Shown here piece after piece: positions 1 to 8,395 of a DNA stretch of 46,377 nucleotides (positions are counted from its first letter, which is position 1; every line of letters begins with the position of its first letter). The notes beneath the pieces are model-generated. The model saw only the letters and a program-made list of their open reading frames with translations. It did no database searches and had not been told where the DNA came from. The DNA is from Phycisphaerae bacterium (GTDB lineage Bacteria > Planctomycetota > Phycisphaerae > Phycisphaerales > SM1A02): NCBI GenBank assembly GCA_002717655.1, contig PBAY01000045.1, positions 1 through 46,377 of the forward strand, given 5' to 3'. The position numbers and the translations under genes are program-made.

Positions 1-272
<272 letters not shown>

Positions 273-300
273 AGGCCCGGCTTCCAAGCCGGGCCTTTTT
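273..300 (+). terminator. Intrinsic terminator after the 16S rRNA transcript
   Basis: A 10-bp GC-rich stem (AGGCCCGGCT, 273-282, pairing with 287-296) with a 4-nt TCCA loop is followed directly by TTTTT. It sits about 200 nt past the 16S end. The rRNA transcript therefore ends before any 23S gene, showing that the 16S gene is unlinked from 23S here. Confidence 0.92.
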
Positions 301-398
301 CATGCGCCATGCGGCCGTGACACTCACGATCCGCGATTGGCTTGGCGACGTGATAGCATCGCATCATCGGTAGGCACCCAACTAATTCAACGCTGGTC
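301..398 (+). other. Intergenic region upstream of the FUSC gene
   Basis: About 100 nt between the rRNA terminator and the GTG start at 399. It should hold the promoter of the efflux gene, but I see no clear -35/-10 pair and no strong ribosome-binding site. Confidence 0.4.
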
Positions 399-1505
399 GT
401 GCCCTCGCTGAATGTGATTGAGGACATCTTTGATCACAAGCCAGGTCGATGGCCATCGATTGCCAGAATCGTTCTAGCAGGAGCGATTGCGCAGATCGTC
501 ACCTTGTTGTTCATGGAAGGTTCCACCTTCTGGCCTGTGGTGACCGTCATCATCCTGTCTTCCAAGAATGTCGGTGTCACCTGGCTTCGATCATTTCAGA
601 GGATCATCGCGACAGTCATTGGTTTCTTTCTTGCCGTCACATTGGTGGCGATGTTTCCGCAGAGCCCGGGTGCACTGCTTTTCTCGTTTGTCCCGATCTT
701 TCTGGTCTGTATCTATTTCTCTCAGACCGTAGCGACCAATCCCTACGCCTTCTTCATGGTCGTCCTGACAATGACGGTTGTCATCTGCCCAGCCTGGACG
801 GACCCTCATTCAGTCGTGAGCAATGGCTTGGTCAGATTCACGGAAACCATCATCGGGATTCTCTCCGTCTGTTTCGTCAGCAGGTGTCTCCTGCCGGTGA
901 GTGCGGAATCCGAGCTCAGGAAAACGATGAAAGCGAGCCTGGTCCGTACCGACCTGCGCTTTGAACTCTTGGCTCATGTTCTGAAGGGGACTGACCCCGG
1001 GGATCTTGTCGTTGAGCCTGAAACACGTACGAGTTTCAGTGAAAAGATCGACCTGCTCAATGCTGCGATTGGAGAGAGTTCCCATGTGTATCAGGAAGGT
1101 GGCATGTGGGTGGCTCGCGTCAACCTGACCAACAGGGTGGCTGTTCAGTCGGAGATGCTGCTTCAACAGCTGACACCGGAGGAGTTGAAGGCGATTCCGG
1201 ATGATTTCAGAGCCAGGATGATTGAATGTCTGCCACTACTTCGTTCTGCCTGGCACCAGGCGGGTAGTGGGCTTCTGGAAGGTCATCGGTCCGAGGTGGA
1301 TGTGGCCGCCATGAACAAGCTTGCTGATGAACTTGAAGACGCTCGTGGCCATGGGCAGCTTGCCAGACGTATCAATGCCGTCACCACCTTCATCATGTTG
1401 GTTCGGCAGGTCGCTGAAGTTGATCAGATCATGGAGTATCAGGATCATGCCCGCCATGAATCCCGCAGCAATCAGTTTGGTTTGTTGAATATTGCTAGGA
1501 ATTAG
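399..1505 (+). CDS. FUSC family inner-membrane efflux protein, N-terminal half (ends at in-frame TAG)
   Basis: 368 aa from a GTG start; a second in-frame GTG lies at 414. Residues about 20-165 form five to six hydrophobic segments, including the stretch after GSTFWPVVTVIILSS, followed by a soluble helical domain (about 170-360). This is the first half of a fusaric-acid-resistance (FUSC/AaeB/MdtO) protein, which exports aromatic acids and similar compounds through a tripartite pump. The family is normally a single chain of about 650-730 aa made of two such halves. Here the frame stops at TAG 1503-1505, stays open in the same frame through 1506-1562, and continues as the C-terminal half. It is probably one gene with a nonsense change, unless the stop is read through or is an assembly error. 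The tolC, ytcA and hlyD neighbours support an efflux role; the substrate is unknown. Confidence 0.8.
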   Translation: MPSLNVIEDIFDHKPGRWPSIARIVLAGAIAQIVTLLFMEGSTFWPVVTVIILSSKNVGVTWLRSFQRIIATVIGFFLAVTLVAMFPQSPGALLFSFVPIFLVCIYFSQTVATNPYAFFMVVLTMTVVICPAWTDPHSVVSNGLVRFTETIIGILSVCFVSRCLLPVSAESELRKTMKASLVRTDLRFELLAHVLKGTDPGDLVVEPETRTSFSEKIDLLNAAIGESSHVYQEGGMWVARVNLTNRVAVQSEMLLQQLTPEELKAIPDDFRARMIECLPLLRSAWHQAGSGLLEGHRSEVDVAAMNKLADELEDARGHGQLARRINAVTTFIMLVRQVAEVDQIMEYQDHARHESRSNQFGLLNIARN

Positions 1506-1562
1506 ATCAGGAATATTGATCGCAATTCGCTTGAGCTTGCCGTCAAGGCAACACTTTCGACC

Positions 1563-2600
1563 ATGCTTGCCTTGATCGTCGTCGCGACCATGCGATGGGG
1601 TGATGCGATGCTGACAACCGCTGTCACCGCCATTCTGGTGATTCAGCCAACCATGGGAGCCTCGTGGTCAAAGTCGATGCAGCGGGTCATTGGAGCCGCT
1701 ATTGGGTGTGCCTACGGCATCGTCGGGTTGACGTTGATTTCCGCCAATACGAATGATTTCACTTGGATGCTGTTGTATGCAAGCATCGGCCTTGGTATTT
1801 CCGCCTGGCTCATGGCCGGTTCATGGGAAACATCCTATGTAGGCATGCAGATCGGGATTGCGCTGGCTTTGGTTCTCGGAGCGGTGGGGCCGACTGCTGA
1901 TGTTGAATCCGGACTTGAGCGGTTGACAGGAATCCTCGTTGGCTTGTGTATTGCGCTTGCGGTGCTCCGCCTGCTCTGGCCGGTCTGGGCCGGGAGTCAG
2001 ATCTGCTCGTCTTTGTCCGCGGCATCCAGATTGATGGCGGATTACCTTGAAGTCGGTCTTCAGGGGCCTGAGGAAGAGGCGCTCCGTCGGCCTCCCAATG
2101 GATGGAATTATCTCATTCTTTCACATGTCTCACATGCCTATAAATACCGTGAGGAAGCTCGGTATGAACGCGGTATTGCGCGGGCTCATGCAGCGCCTGG
2201 CCTCAATATGGGAGTGAGACTGCAGGCACTTCTTCCCAAGATCGTTCTGATTGTTGAAGCAAGGCAGATTCGTTCACTTCGCAAGGAGATTGTTTCTCAT
2301 CCTGCAGTTACAGCCTTGCGAACAGCAATAGAAGATCGCCTCCGGTTGATTTCCGATCTTGTGCTGGGTGGCGAGGGGGATGCTCAGCCTCTGCAGCCAT
2401 TTCTTGATCGGGCTTATGAAGCAATTGCGCCATTGCAGTCGGAAGCAACTGAGAATCGTGCTGAGATCATCAATGACTTCCTTGGCTATTACGGCGACAT
2501 GATTCCTGAATTGGACAGTCTTGTCGAGGATGCAAGGCAGACGGCGGCGCTGTTCAGTGAATCCAAGGGGATTCCCAGGCTGGCTTCGTCAGTCAGTTGA
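1563..2600 (+). CDS. FUSC family inner-membrane efflux protein, C-terminal half
   Basis: 345 aa from the first ATG after the internal TAG, in the same frame as the upstream half. Hydrophobic segments fall at about 1-12, 16-30, 40-60, 67-86, 91-107 and 120-140, followed by a soluble helical tail. This matches the second membrane/cytoplasmic repeat of FUSC proteins. The open codons 1506-1562 encode the start of its first membrane helix (ELAVKATLSTMLALIVVATM spans the ATG). A protein starting at 1563 would therefore have a clipped first helix, which argues that both halves were one polypeptide of about 732 residues. I see no good ribosome-binding site at 1563. The 3' end overlaps the convergent tolC-type gene by 8 nt. 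Confidence 0.8.
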   Translation: MLALIVVATMRWGDAMLTTAVTAILVIQPTMGASWSKSMQRVIGAAIGCAYGIVGLTLISANTNDFTWMLLYASIGLGISAWLMAGSWETSYVGMQIGIALALVLGAVGPTADVESGLERLTGILVGLCIALAVLRLLWPVWAGSQICSSLSAASRLMADYLEVGLQGPEEEALRRPPNGWNYLILSHVSHAYKYREEARYERGIARAHAAPGLNMGVRLQALLPKIVLIVEARQIRSLRKEIVSHPAVTALRTAIEDRLRLISDLVLGGEGDAQPLQPFLDRAYEAIAPLQSEATENRAEIINDFLGYYGDMIPELDSLVEDARQTAALFSESKGIPRLASSVS

Positions 2601-4071
2601 TCTGGATATCGCCTGTCGCGTGCACCATGCTTGCTGCTGCAATCAGAACATCTGCCCGACTGCGAATCCGATTTGAGCGTGCAGACGCAACAGCTTGCTG
2701 TGCGGCAAGAAGATCCGGGAGAGTCCGTAAACCGTTGTCAAATGCCAGTTGCATGGCGTCCATGCTTTCCTGAGCCGTGTCTTCTACTGCTCTGGACCAT
2801 TCCAGTCGGCGAGAGGCTGATTCAAAGTCGAAGTAGGAGTCCCAGACTTCACCTGCAGCATCCAGCTGCGCCTGTCGAAGTCTTTCTCTTGCGGAAGTGA
2901 GTTCTGCTCTTGCCATGCGGATTTCGTTTTCACGAATTCCGCCATCAAACACAAGCCAGTTCCCGTAGACACCGGCCGTCCAGACGGCATTCCATTCATT
3001 GCCTGAGTCGGGAGGTATGGAATCGATGTAGGGATTCAGCTTGTAATCCCTGAAGAGGTAGCCTACTGAGCCAAGAAAATCGATCTGCGGGTTGAGTGTC
3101 GCCTCTGATGCCTTGACCGCAGCTTCAGCCGCTTGCACATCGGCGGCGGCAGCAGCAAGGTCGGGCCTTGCGGCCATGGCGATCGTGGTGAGGCGTTCTA
3201 CGCCGAGTGCCAGTTCCATTGGCAGTGGTCTATCGGAGTCGATCGTGAATTCAACTTGAGCGCCAGGTGTCAGGCCCATTGCGATCATGAGATCTGTTCT
3301 GGCATCATGAATTGCCGTACGGGCGACCTGTATTTCATATCCGGCCAGCGCTTCGGCTTGTTTTGCACTGAGGAGTTCTGGCAGCGTCGCCAGTCCCAGC
3401 AGAACACGCTCTTCGAGTGATCGCAGGACAGTGGAGGCCAGTGAATAATCGAGTTCCGCGGCCTGGAGAAGTCCCTGTGAAGCTTCCAGTTCAAAGTAGG
3501 CCGCTTGTACCGAGTAGGCGACATTCTGGATTTCGCGGTTGAATCGAAAGTTGGAGGCAAGCAGTGCTCGGGCGGTCATTTCATCGTTGGCTTCTCGTCG
3601 TCCAAAATCCAACAGAGTCCAGGTGATGGAAGCGCCGGGACCGGCAATGAAAGAATCATCTTTTCTGATGTTGTTGGGTCCGCCAAATGGTTCGAGCTCC
3701 CGGTCATAGGAGGCAGTCGCCCAGGCGGAGATGTTTGGATACCAGTCACCCCTTGAGACGCCGTATTGAGCAGCTGCAGCTCTGGCATTGGCCCAGGCTT
3801 CGCGTGTTTCAGGATTGATCTCGAGTGCCAGATCAAGTGTCGAGGCCAACCCCAGCGGCCCATCCAGATCGTCCAGCTGGACAACGGGCGGAGGCATCGC
3901 AGGTATCGCAGCGGCATCGCTTGTTCCGCTGGGCCACCAGGTCGTGGACCAGCTGCGGTCTGGCGTTGCCGGGGCGAACTCGTCTGGTGACCATTCGGCC
4001 AATGGATGTGGTCGGCCGCAGCTCGGCAGCAGGATTACAAGCGGTAACAGGCATGCCAGTGGACGGTTCAT
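2593..4071 (-). CDS. TolC/OprM-family outer-membrane efflux lipoprotein
   Basis: 492 aa. A type II signal peptide ends in the lipobox LLPSC (Cys18), as in OprM/NodT-type factors. The rest carries the two long helical repeats of the outer-membrane efflux family: first near residues 60-270 (with NPETREAWANARAAAAQYG), second near 290-490 (with ARPDLAAAAADVQAAEAAVK and ASARSNRIRSRADVLIAA). Such proteins form a trimeric channel through the outer membrane and periplasm and work with an HlyD-type adaptor. Here they would serve the FUSC protein (convergent, 8-nt overlap) and the adaptor at 4404. The gene is divergent from ytcA with only 64 bp between starts, so the promoters are probably shared in that gap. 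Equivalent to MdtP in E. coli terms. Confidence 0.92.
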   Translation of the reverse strand: MNRPLACLLPLVILLPSCGRPHPLAEWSPDEFAPATPDRSWSTTWWPSGTSDAAAIPAMPPPVVQLDDLDGPLGLASTLDLALEINPETREAWANARAAAAQYGVSRGDWYPNISAWATASYDRELEPFGGPNNIRKDDSFIAGPGASITWTLLDFGRREANDEMTARALLASNFRFNREIQNVAYSVQAAYFELEASQGLLQAAELDYSLASTVLRSLEERVLLGLATLPELLSAKQAEALAGYEIQVARTAIHDARTDLMIAMGLTPGAQVEFTIDSDRPLPMELALGVERLTTIAMAARPDLAAAAADVQAAEAAVKASEATLNPQIDFLGSVGYLFRDYKLNPYIDSIPPDSGNEWNAVWTAGVYGNWLVFDGGIRENEIRMARAELTSARERLRQAQLDAAGEVWDSYFDFESASRRLEWSRAVEDTAQESMDAMQLAFDNGLRTLPDLLAAQQAVASARSNRIRSRADVLIAAASMVHATGDIQIN

Positions 4072-4135
4072 GTCTGGGATTCTATCGGCTCATGTGTACG
4101 CTCGCATCCACCTCTCATGGATTACACTTGAGTGC

Positions 4136-4414
4136 ATGGGTCTGAAGGCATCAGTTTCAAGAGTAGCTCTGGCTCTCTGCCTGATCATCTCCGTGCTGTT
4201 CATGGGCGGATGTGACCCGCTTGTGAACATCGAAGGAGCGTTCTTCCCTGCCTGGCTCGTGTCTGGTGTCTCGGGGCTTGTCGCCATGGTGCTTACCTGG
4301 AACATCTTCAGACGTATTGGTGTTGATCAATACCTGTTGGCACGATCGTTTACCTATATCAGTCTTCTGATCATGTATACCTGTATTGTCTGGTTGATTT
4401 TCTATGCCAACTGA
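4136..4414 (+). CDS. YtcA-like small membrane lipoprotein of an efflux cassette
   Basis: 92 aa. The ATG at 4136 begins a signal peptide with a lipobox-like FMGGC (Cys26). Two further hydrophobic segments follow at about 39-59 and 70-90. The motif GAFFPAWL after the Cys resembles the GAYYPSWF region I recall in E. coli YtcA, the small protein encoded next to mdtNOP. The stop overlaps the start of the HlyD gene by 11 nt, so the two are co-translated. The molecular role of YtcA proteins is not established; position suggests help in pump assembly or stability. An upstream in-frame extension exists but has no signal sequence or composition to support it. Confidence 0.75.
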   Translation: MGLKASVSRVALALCLIISVLFMGGCDPLVNIEGAFFPAWLVSGVSGLVAMVLTWNIFRRIGVDQYLLARSFTYISLLIMYTCIVWLIFYAN

Positions 4415-5483
4415 TCAAGGTGAATCCAAGAGCGGGGCAAAGCCATTGCTTTCGCGGATCATTTCGATGGCCATCTGGATTGGGTCGGCAGTCTCCTGCT
4501 TCTTCGTGATTCTGGAACTGGTGACCTACCCCAGAACATCCGATGCCTTCATTCGAGCCAATACCGTTGGTGTTGCAGCTCATGTAAGTGGCAACATCGT
4601 CGAGTTCAATATCGAAGACAACCAGCAAGTGTCTGCAGGTGATCTTCTTTTTGTCGTTGACACACGTCCATACGAGGCCGTTGTCGAACGATTGAAAGCA
4701 AAGCTTCTTCTTACGGATCTGGAAGTAGAGGCGTATCGTCAGTCGGTATTGGCTGCGGAAGCAGTGCTTGAGGAAGCTGTCGCGGAAGCTGACTATGCCA
4801 TCGCTCACCATGCAAGGCTCGTTCCACTTCTGGAACAGAAATTCGTCACGCCTGATGAGGTGCAGAAGGCTTCCAGCATGGCGGATGCCGCCAGCGGTAG
4901 AGTTGCAGCTGCAAATGCCGAGTTGATCAGAGCCAAACGCCTTGTCGGCGATGAGGGTGAGATCAATGTTCGTCGTCGTGAAGTCGAAGCTTCGCTGGCG
5001 GATGCGGAGCTCAATCTGAGCTACTGCTATGTTCGTGCCCCGGTCGACGGCTATGTTTCAAATCTGAACATAGCCCGTGGTCAATATGCAAACAAGGGAG
5101 TTCAACTCTTCACGGTTGTAGATGATTCACGTTGGTACGTGCTCGCCAATTATCGTGAGACGCTCCTGAGACGTATTGAGCCGGGCATGGTTGCAGAGGT
5201 CTGGTTGCTGGCTTGTCCCGGCCAGTCGCTGCGAGGCGTTGTCCAAGGAGTCGGAAAGGCGATTTATCAGCCAGTTGGTGCATCGGTGGATGCGCTTCCT
5301 GATGTCCCTCCATCCCTTGATTGGGTTCGATTGGCTCAGCGATTTCCGGTTCGTATCGTTCTGGAGGACGCGCCAGATTGCAGTCTGCACAGTGGGGGGA
5401 CCGCTACGGTCAGGATTCTTCCGGATCAACGAGCGGGTCAGCCTCGCGATGGGATTCTTGAGGACCCTCTCTCCTCCAACTGA
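4404..5483 (+). CDS. HlyD/EmrA-type periplasmic adaptor (membrane fusion) protein
   Basis: 359 aa. One N-terminal membrane segment (about 14-38) is followed by a lipoyl/biotinyl-like half-domain (AHVSGNIVEFNIEDNQQVSA), a coiled-coil hairpin (about 85-195), the returning half-domain (YVRAPVDGYVSNLNIARGQY) and a beta-barrel domain with a short membrane-proximal tail. This is the adaptor that bridges an inner-membrane pump and a TolC channel, equivalent to MdtN, AaeA or EmrA. It overlaps ytcA by 11 nt. Together with the FUSC and TolC genes it completes a tripartite aromatic-compound or drug efflux system. No regulator gene is adjacent. Confidence 0.92.
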   Translation: MPTDQGESKSGAKPLLSRIISMAIWIGSAVSCFFVILELVTYPRTSDAFIRANTVGVAAHVSGNIVEFNIEDNQQVSAGDLLFVVDTRPYEAVVERLKAKLLLTDLEVEAYRQSVLAAEAVLEEAVAEADYAIAHHARLVPLLEQKFVTPDEVQKASSMADAASGRVAAANAELIRAKRLVGDEGEINVRRREVEASLADAELNLSYCYVRAPVDGYVSNLNIARGQYANKGVQLFTVVDDSRWYVLANYRETLLRRIEPGMVAEVWLLACPGQSLRGVVQGVGKAIYQPVGASVDALPDVPPSLDWVRLAQRFPVRIVLEDAPDCSLHSGGTATVRILPDQRAGQPRDGILEDPLSSN

Positions 5484-5513
5484 TTCAGGCTGAATCCCTG
5501 CAGCAGCAGAGAT

Positions 5514-5531
5514 GAGGCCTGATCAGGCCTC
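5514..5531. repeat. Perfect 18-bp palindrome after the adaptor gene
   Basis: GAGGCCTGATCAGGCCTC is its own reverse complement and starts 31 nt after the hlyD stop. As RNA it can fold into a 7-bp stem with a GATC loop. No T-run follows, so it is only a weak terminator candidate; a protein-binding site is equally possible. Confidence 0.4.
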
Positions 5532-5692
5532 GTATCGGCTGTTCTGGTCCAATATCGACTATTGGTGTTTCGGAAGCGGGATCGCTGGAAGTAGACTGAG
5601 ACGGGGGCTCAGGTACGTCTTGGAGGCTGGTTGCGTACCGCCAGCGATGAGAGGGAGCACGGATCGTGATGATTGAATCCAGGGGGAACTCA

Positions 5693-7510
5693 ATGGTGTC
5701 CAGAGCGTGGGCCATTCTGGCTCTGGCCCTGTCGCTGTTGCTGCTTCCTGGGCAGTCGGCGGAAGCCCAGATTCGTGTGGCCAGCTACAACGTCGCCCAG
5801 TTGCGAGGTGAGCCAGATGCGCTGGAGGCTGTTCTGGATGAACTCTCATTGGATGATCGCACCGGTCCGGCTCATCCGGTTTCCATCTTCGTCTTTCAGG
5901 AAGTCACCCAGTCTACGTTTGACGCCTTGAGCGAAATGCTTGGCGAGGAGTATTCCGCAGGCACCTACACCAATTCAGGTGAGGACAACTACGGTGGAGC
6001 ACAGGCGATGTTCTATCGTGCGGACACCTTGATCGAAATCGCCTCCGGGCATGATGGCACCTACACCGGTGCAGGACGTCGAGCACGGCGATGGCAGATG
6101 AGACTTCTTGGTTACAACGATCCGGTGGTTGATTTCTACGTGTACAGCGGTCACCTGAAAGCGGGTACCACCTCCGGCAGCAGTGAAGAACGTGTGTTCG
6201 GCATGACGAACATTCTGAACAACATGGGTGAGATCCCTCCGGGCTCCCACATCATTCTCTGTGGCGATTTCAACTTCTACAACTCCAATGAAGATGGCTA
6301 TCAGCTGATGGTGGGTCATGAGTCGATCGACATCGTCGACCCGCAGGGAAATTCGAACTGGACCACAGGCTCATCAGCCATCAGGCATACGCAGTCACCC
6401 CGGACCATCTCTGCCGGGGGACTTGCTTCAGGTGGTCTTGATGATCGCTTTGATTTCCATGTCTCAACGGCCAACATGGCTGACGGGCAGGGGCTGGCCA
6501 TGATTGACGGTACGAATCGATCCGTCGGAAATGACGGTTTGCATTACAACGACGCGATCAATGATGGCAACAACACCTACTACCCTTCTGATGTTCCAAG
6601 ATCCAATACCCTTGCTGACAATCTGCATGATGCTTCGGATCACCTGCCGGTCTCCGCGGACTACATGATTCCTGCCGTGATGTCGGCCAGCATGTTCAAT
6701 GCCGATATAGGCACCATCATTTCCGGTGCGAGCTTCGAGTTTTCCGTGAATGTCGCCAACTTGTGCGCGCCAGCCTATCCAGCTGGCGGTTCATCAATGT
6801 CCTGGTATCTGGATGGGACAGGAGGGATGGCGAATGTAGTTGGATCAGGTAATCTCGATCCAGACTCCTCCCAGTGGGTGCAGGTTCTCGTCACACCTGG
6901 GATTGAAGGTGATATTGATGGCGATCTGATTGTTCGATCCGATGACGATTTCGTTCAGGCTGAGCCAGCCGTTATTCCAGTTACAGGAACGGTCCTCAGG
7001 CATGCCGATGCCTCCTTCTCGGAAGAGTCGGATATCAACTGGAATGTCGTGTCTGATACGTTCGCCGCAGACAGTGGAATACAGACCATCGAGGTTCCAC
7101 TCTGGAACTTCGGCTGGGATTCACAGCAGGCAAGTCTTGATCTTGACGGGGTTTCAGGTCTCGATGCTCCATTCGTCTTTGCGGGAGGACTGGTAGAAGG
7201 CTTGACGGATGGTCAGGCCACCTTGTCCTTCACTCTTGACACCGACGGGATGGCTCCCGGGCTGGTGGTTGATGCGTTGCAGATCCTCGCCAGCGATCAG
7301 GATCTGCCGGGCGCAGAGGATCAGGTACTCAACCTCAGCCTTACCATCACGATTGATGAGGCGCCGCCTTCAGGGTGTGTTGGTGATATCGATGGTTCCG
7401 GGCAGACGGATGTTGAAGATCTGTTGGCGGTACTGGATGGATTTGCAACGCTCTATGACGTTGATGATCTTCTGGAAGTCATCGGTGACTGGGGTTGCAC
7501 GAATCCCTAG
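5693..7510 (+). CDS. Secreted endonuclease/exonuclease/phosphatase-fold protein with C-terminal dockerin-like repeat
   Basis: 605 aa. I chose the ATG at 5693 because AGGGGG lies 6 nt upstream and the signal peptide begins there (cleavage probably after QSAEA). Residues about 25-330 form an EEP-fold phosphodiesterase with all usual active-site positions: FQEV, YSGH, GDFN, GLDDRFDF and SDHLPV. Two beta-rich segments follow (about 335-430 and 440-560), typical of anchoring or spacer domains. The extreme C-terminus has CVGDIDGSGQTDVEDLLAVL and a second shortened copy ending VIGDWG, the dockerin-like signature common on secreted planctomycete proteins. It probably cleaves nucleic acid or another phosphodiester outside the cell; the substrate cannot be told. 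It is transcribed alone and is convergent with the Bat operon. Confidence 0.88.
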   Translation: MVSRAWAILALALSLLLLPGQSAEAQIRVASYNVAQLRGEPDALEAVLDELSLDDRTGPAHPVSIFVFQEVTQSTFDALSEMLGEEYSAGTYTNSGEDNYGGAQAMFYRADTLIEIASGHDGTYTGAGRRARRWQMRLLGYNDPVVDFYVYSGHLKAGTTSGSSEERVFGMTNILNNMGEIPPGSHIILCGDFNFYNSNEDGYQLMVGHESIDIVDPQGNSNWTTGSSAIRHTQSPRTISAGGLASGGLDDRFDFHVSTANMADGQGLAMIDGTNRSVGNDGLHYNDAINDGNNTYYPSDVPRSNTLADNLHDASDHLPVSADYMIPAVMSASMFNADIGTIISGASFEFSVNVANLCAPAYPAGGSSMSWYLDGTGGMANVVGSGNLDPDSSQWVQVLVTPGIEGDIDGDLIVRSDDDFVQAEPAVIPVTGTVLRHADASFSEESDINWNVVSDTFAADSGIQTIEVPLWNFGWDSQQASLDLDGVSGLDAPFVFAGGLVEGLTDGQATLSFTLDTDGMAPGLVVDALQILASDQDLPGAEDQVLNLSLTITIDEAPPSGCVGDIDGSGQTDVEDLLAVLDGFATLYDVDDLLEVIGDWGCTNP

Positions 7511-7537
7511 TCGTGCAATCCTGCGGCATGAACAGCT

Positions 7538-8395
7538 TCAACTGATCGCCATTTCATTCCCTGCGAGTTCTCTGGAGATGACCTCTGCATCCGAACGAGG
7601 GATCCAGCCTGATTCTCCATTGTGAAGCTCGATATGCAGCCAGTCGGGTCGTTCTTCAAGCACTCGGAATTCAAGACCTTGATTGACCGGTTCCTCAAAC
7701 TGCGGGGAGTAGCTTTCCGCGTTGCCTTTGCGTACGACGACTTCATCCTTGATCAGAACTCCCTGAAGATGGCGATCGTCACCTGAGATCGTCAAGATGG
7801 TTGAAATGCCGAAGGCAATCGAAGCAGTAGCAGCGATGCCTGCGAGCCAGCGGAATCCAGCGTACCTGACCCAGAGGCGAATCAGAACAGCAACCCAGAG
7901 GAGGCTCCAGGCCGTCCCGAAGATGATGAGTCTCCATTGGACTGGCCAGTTGCTGTGCCAGAATGTGAGTCTTTGAAGCAGCTCATCCGAGCCTTCTGCG
8001 CTGACCTGCGGGCGTACCAATGTTCTGGCATAGGACAGATTGGCCTCCACTCTCGGGTCATCGGGGGCCAGACTGCTTGCTCTGAGATAGTTCGCAATCG
8101 CCTGGCCAAGGTCGCCTGCCTGGAAGTATGCGTTTCCGAGGTTGTAGAAAAGATCCGGGTTGATGATCCCGTCGTCAACCAGAATCTGAAAGCGCTTGGC
8201 TGATTCCCTGAATCTGGCATCAGCAGATTCGGGGTCGCTGCGAAGCAGTGCAGCCCCTGAATCGTATTCAGCCTGGGCTTCTGCAAGAATCTGTTCCTGT
8301 TGTGTGCGGTCAAGTCCGGATTCCGCTTCGGCTGCGAAGGCTGGAGTCTGGGTCCATGGGATCAGGCATACAAGGATGAGCACGATTCTATTCAT
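7538..8395 (-). CDS. BatE-like TPR and SH3 domain protein
   Basis: 285 aa from the ATG at 8395, which overlaps the batD stop as ATGA like most junctions in this operon; an ATG three codons upstream is possible. It has a signal peptide (mature after about AFAAEAE), then tetratricopeptide repeats (about 30-130, with DLFYNLGNAYFQAGDLGQAI), two membrane segments (about 150-205), and a bacterial SH3-like domain at the C-terminus (VVVRKGNAESYS and WLHIELHNGESGWIP). This architecture is that of BatE, last member of the Bacteroides aerotolerance type operon. It probably acts in the periplasm as a scaffold for the VWA/BatD proteins encoded upstream. Its biochemical role is not established in any species I know. 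Confidence 0.85.
   Translation of the reverse strand: MNRIVLILVCLIPWTQTPAFAAEAESGLDRTQQEQILAEAQAEYDSGAALLRSDPESADARFRESAKRFQILVDDGIINPDLFYNLGNAYFQAGDLGQAIANYLRASSLAPDDPRVEANLSYARTLVRPQVSAEGSDELLQRLTFWHSNWPVQWRLIIFGTAWSLLWVAVLIRLWVRYAGFRWLAGIAATASIAFGISTILTISGDDRHLQGVLIKDEVVVRKGNAESYSPQFEEPVNQGLEFRVLEERPDWLHIELHNGESGWIPRSDAEVISRELAGNEMAIS

Noticed and set aside
1503..1505. TAG recoded as a sense codon genome-wide
   Set aside because: Several intact genes in the window end in TAG (for example at 7510, 20541, 24224 and 38204), so TAG works as a stop here.
3788..4135. N-terminal extension of the YtcA-like ORF
   Set aside because: It overlaps the tolC-type gene on the other strand, and the signal peptide starts only at 4136.
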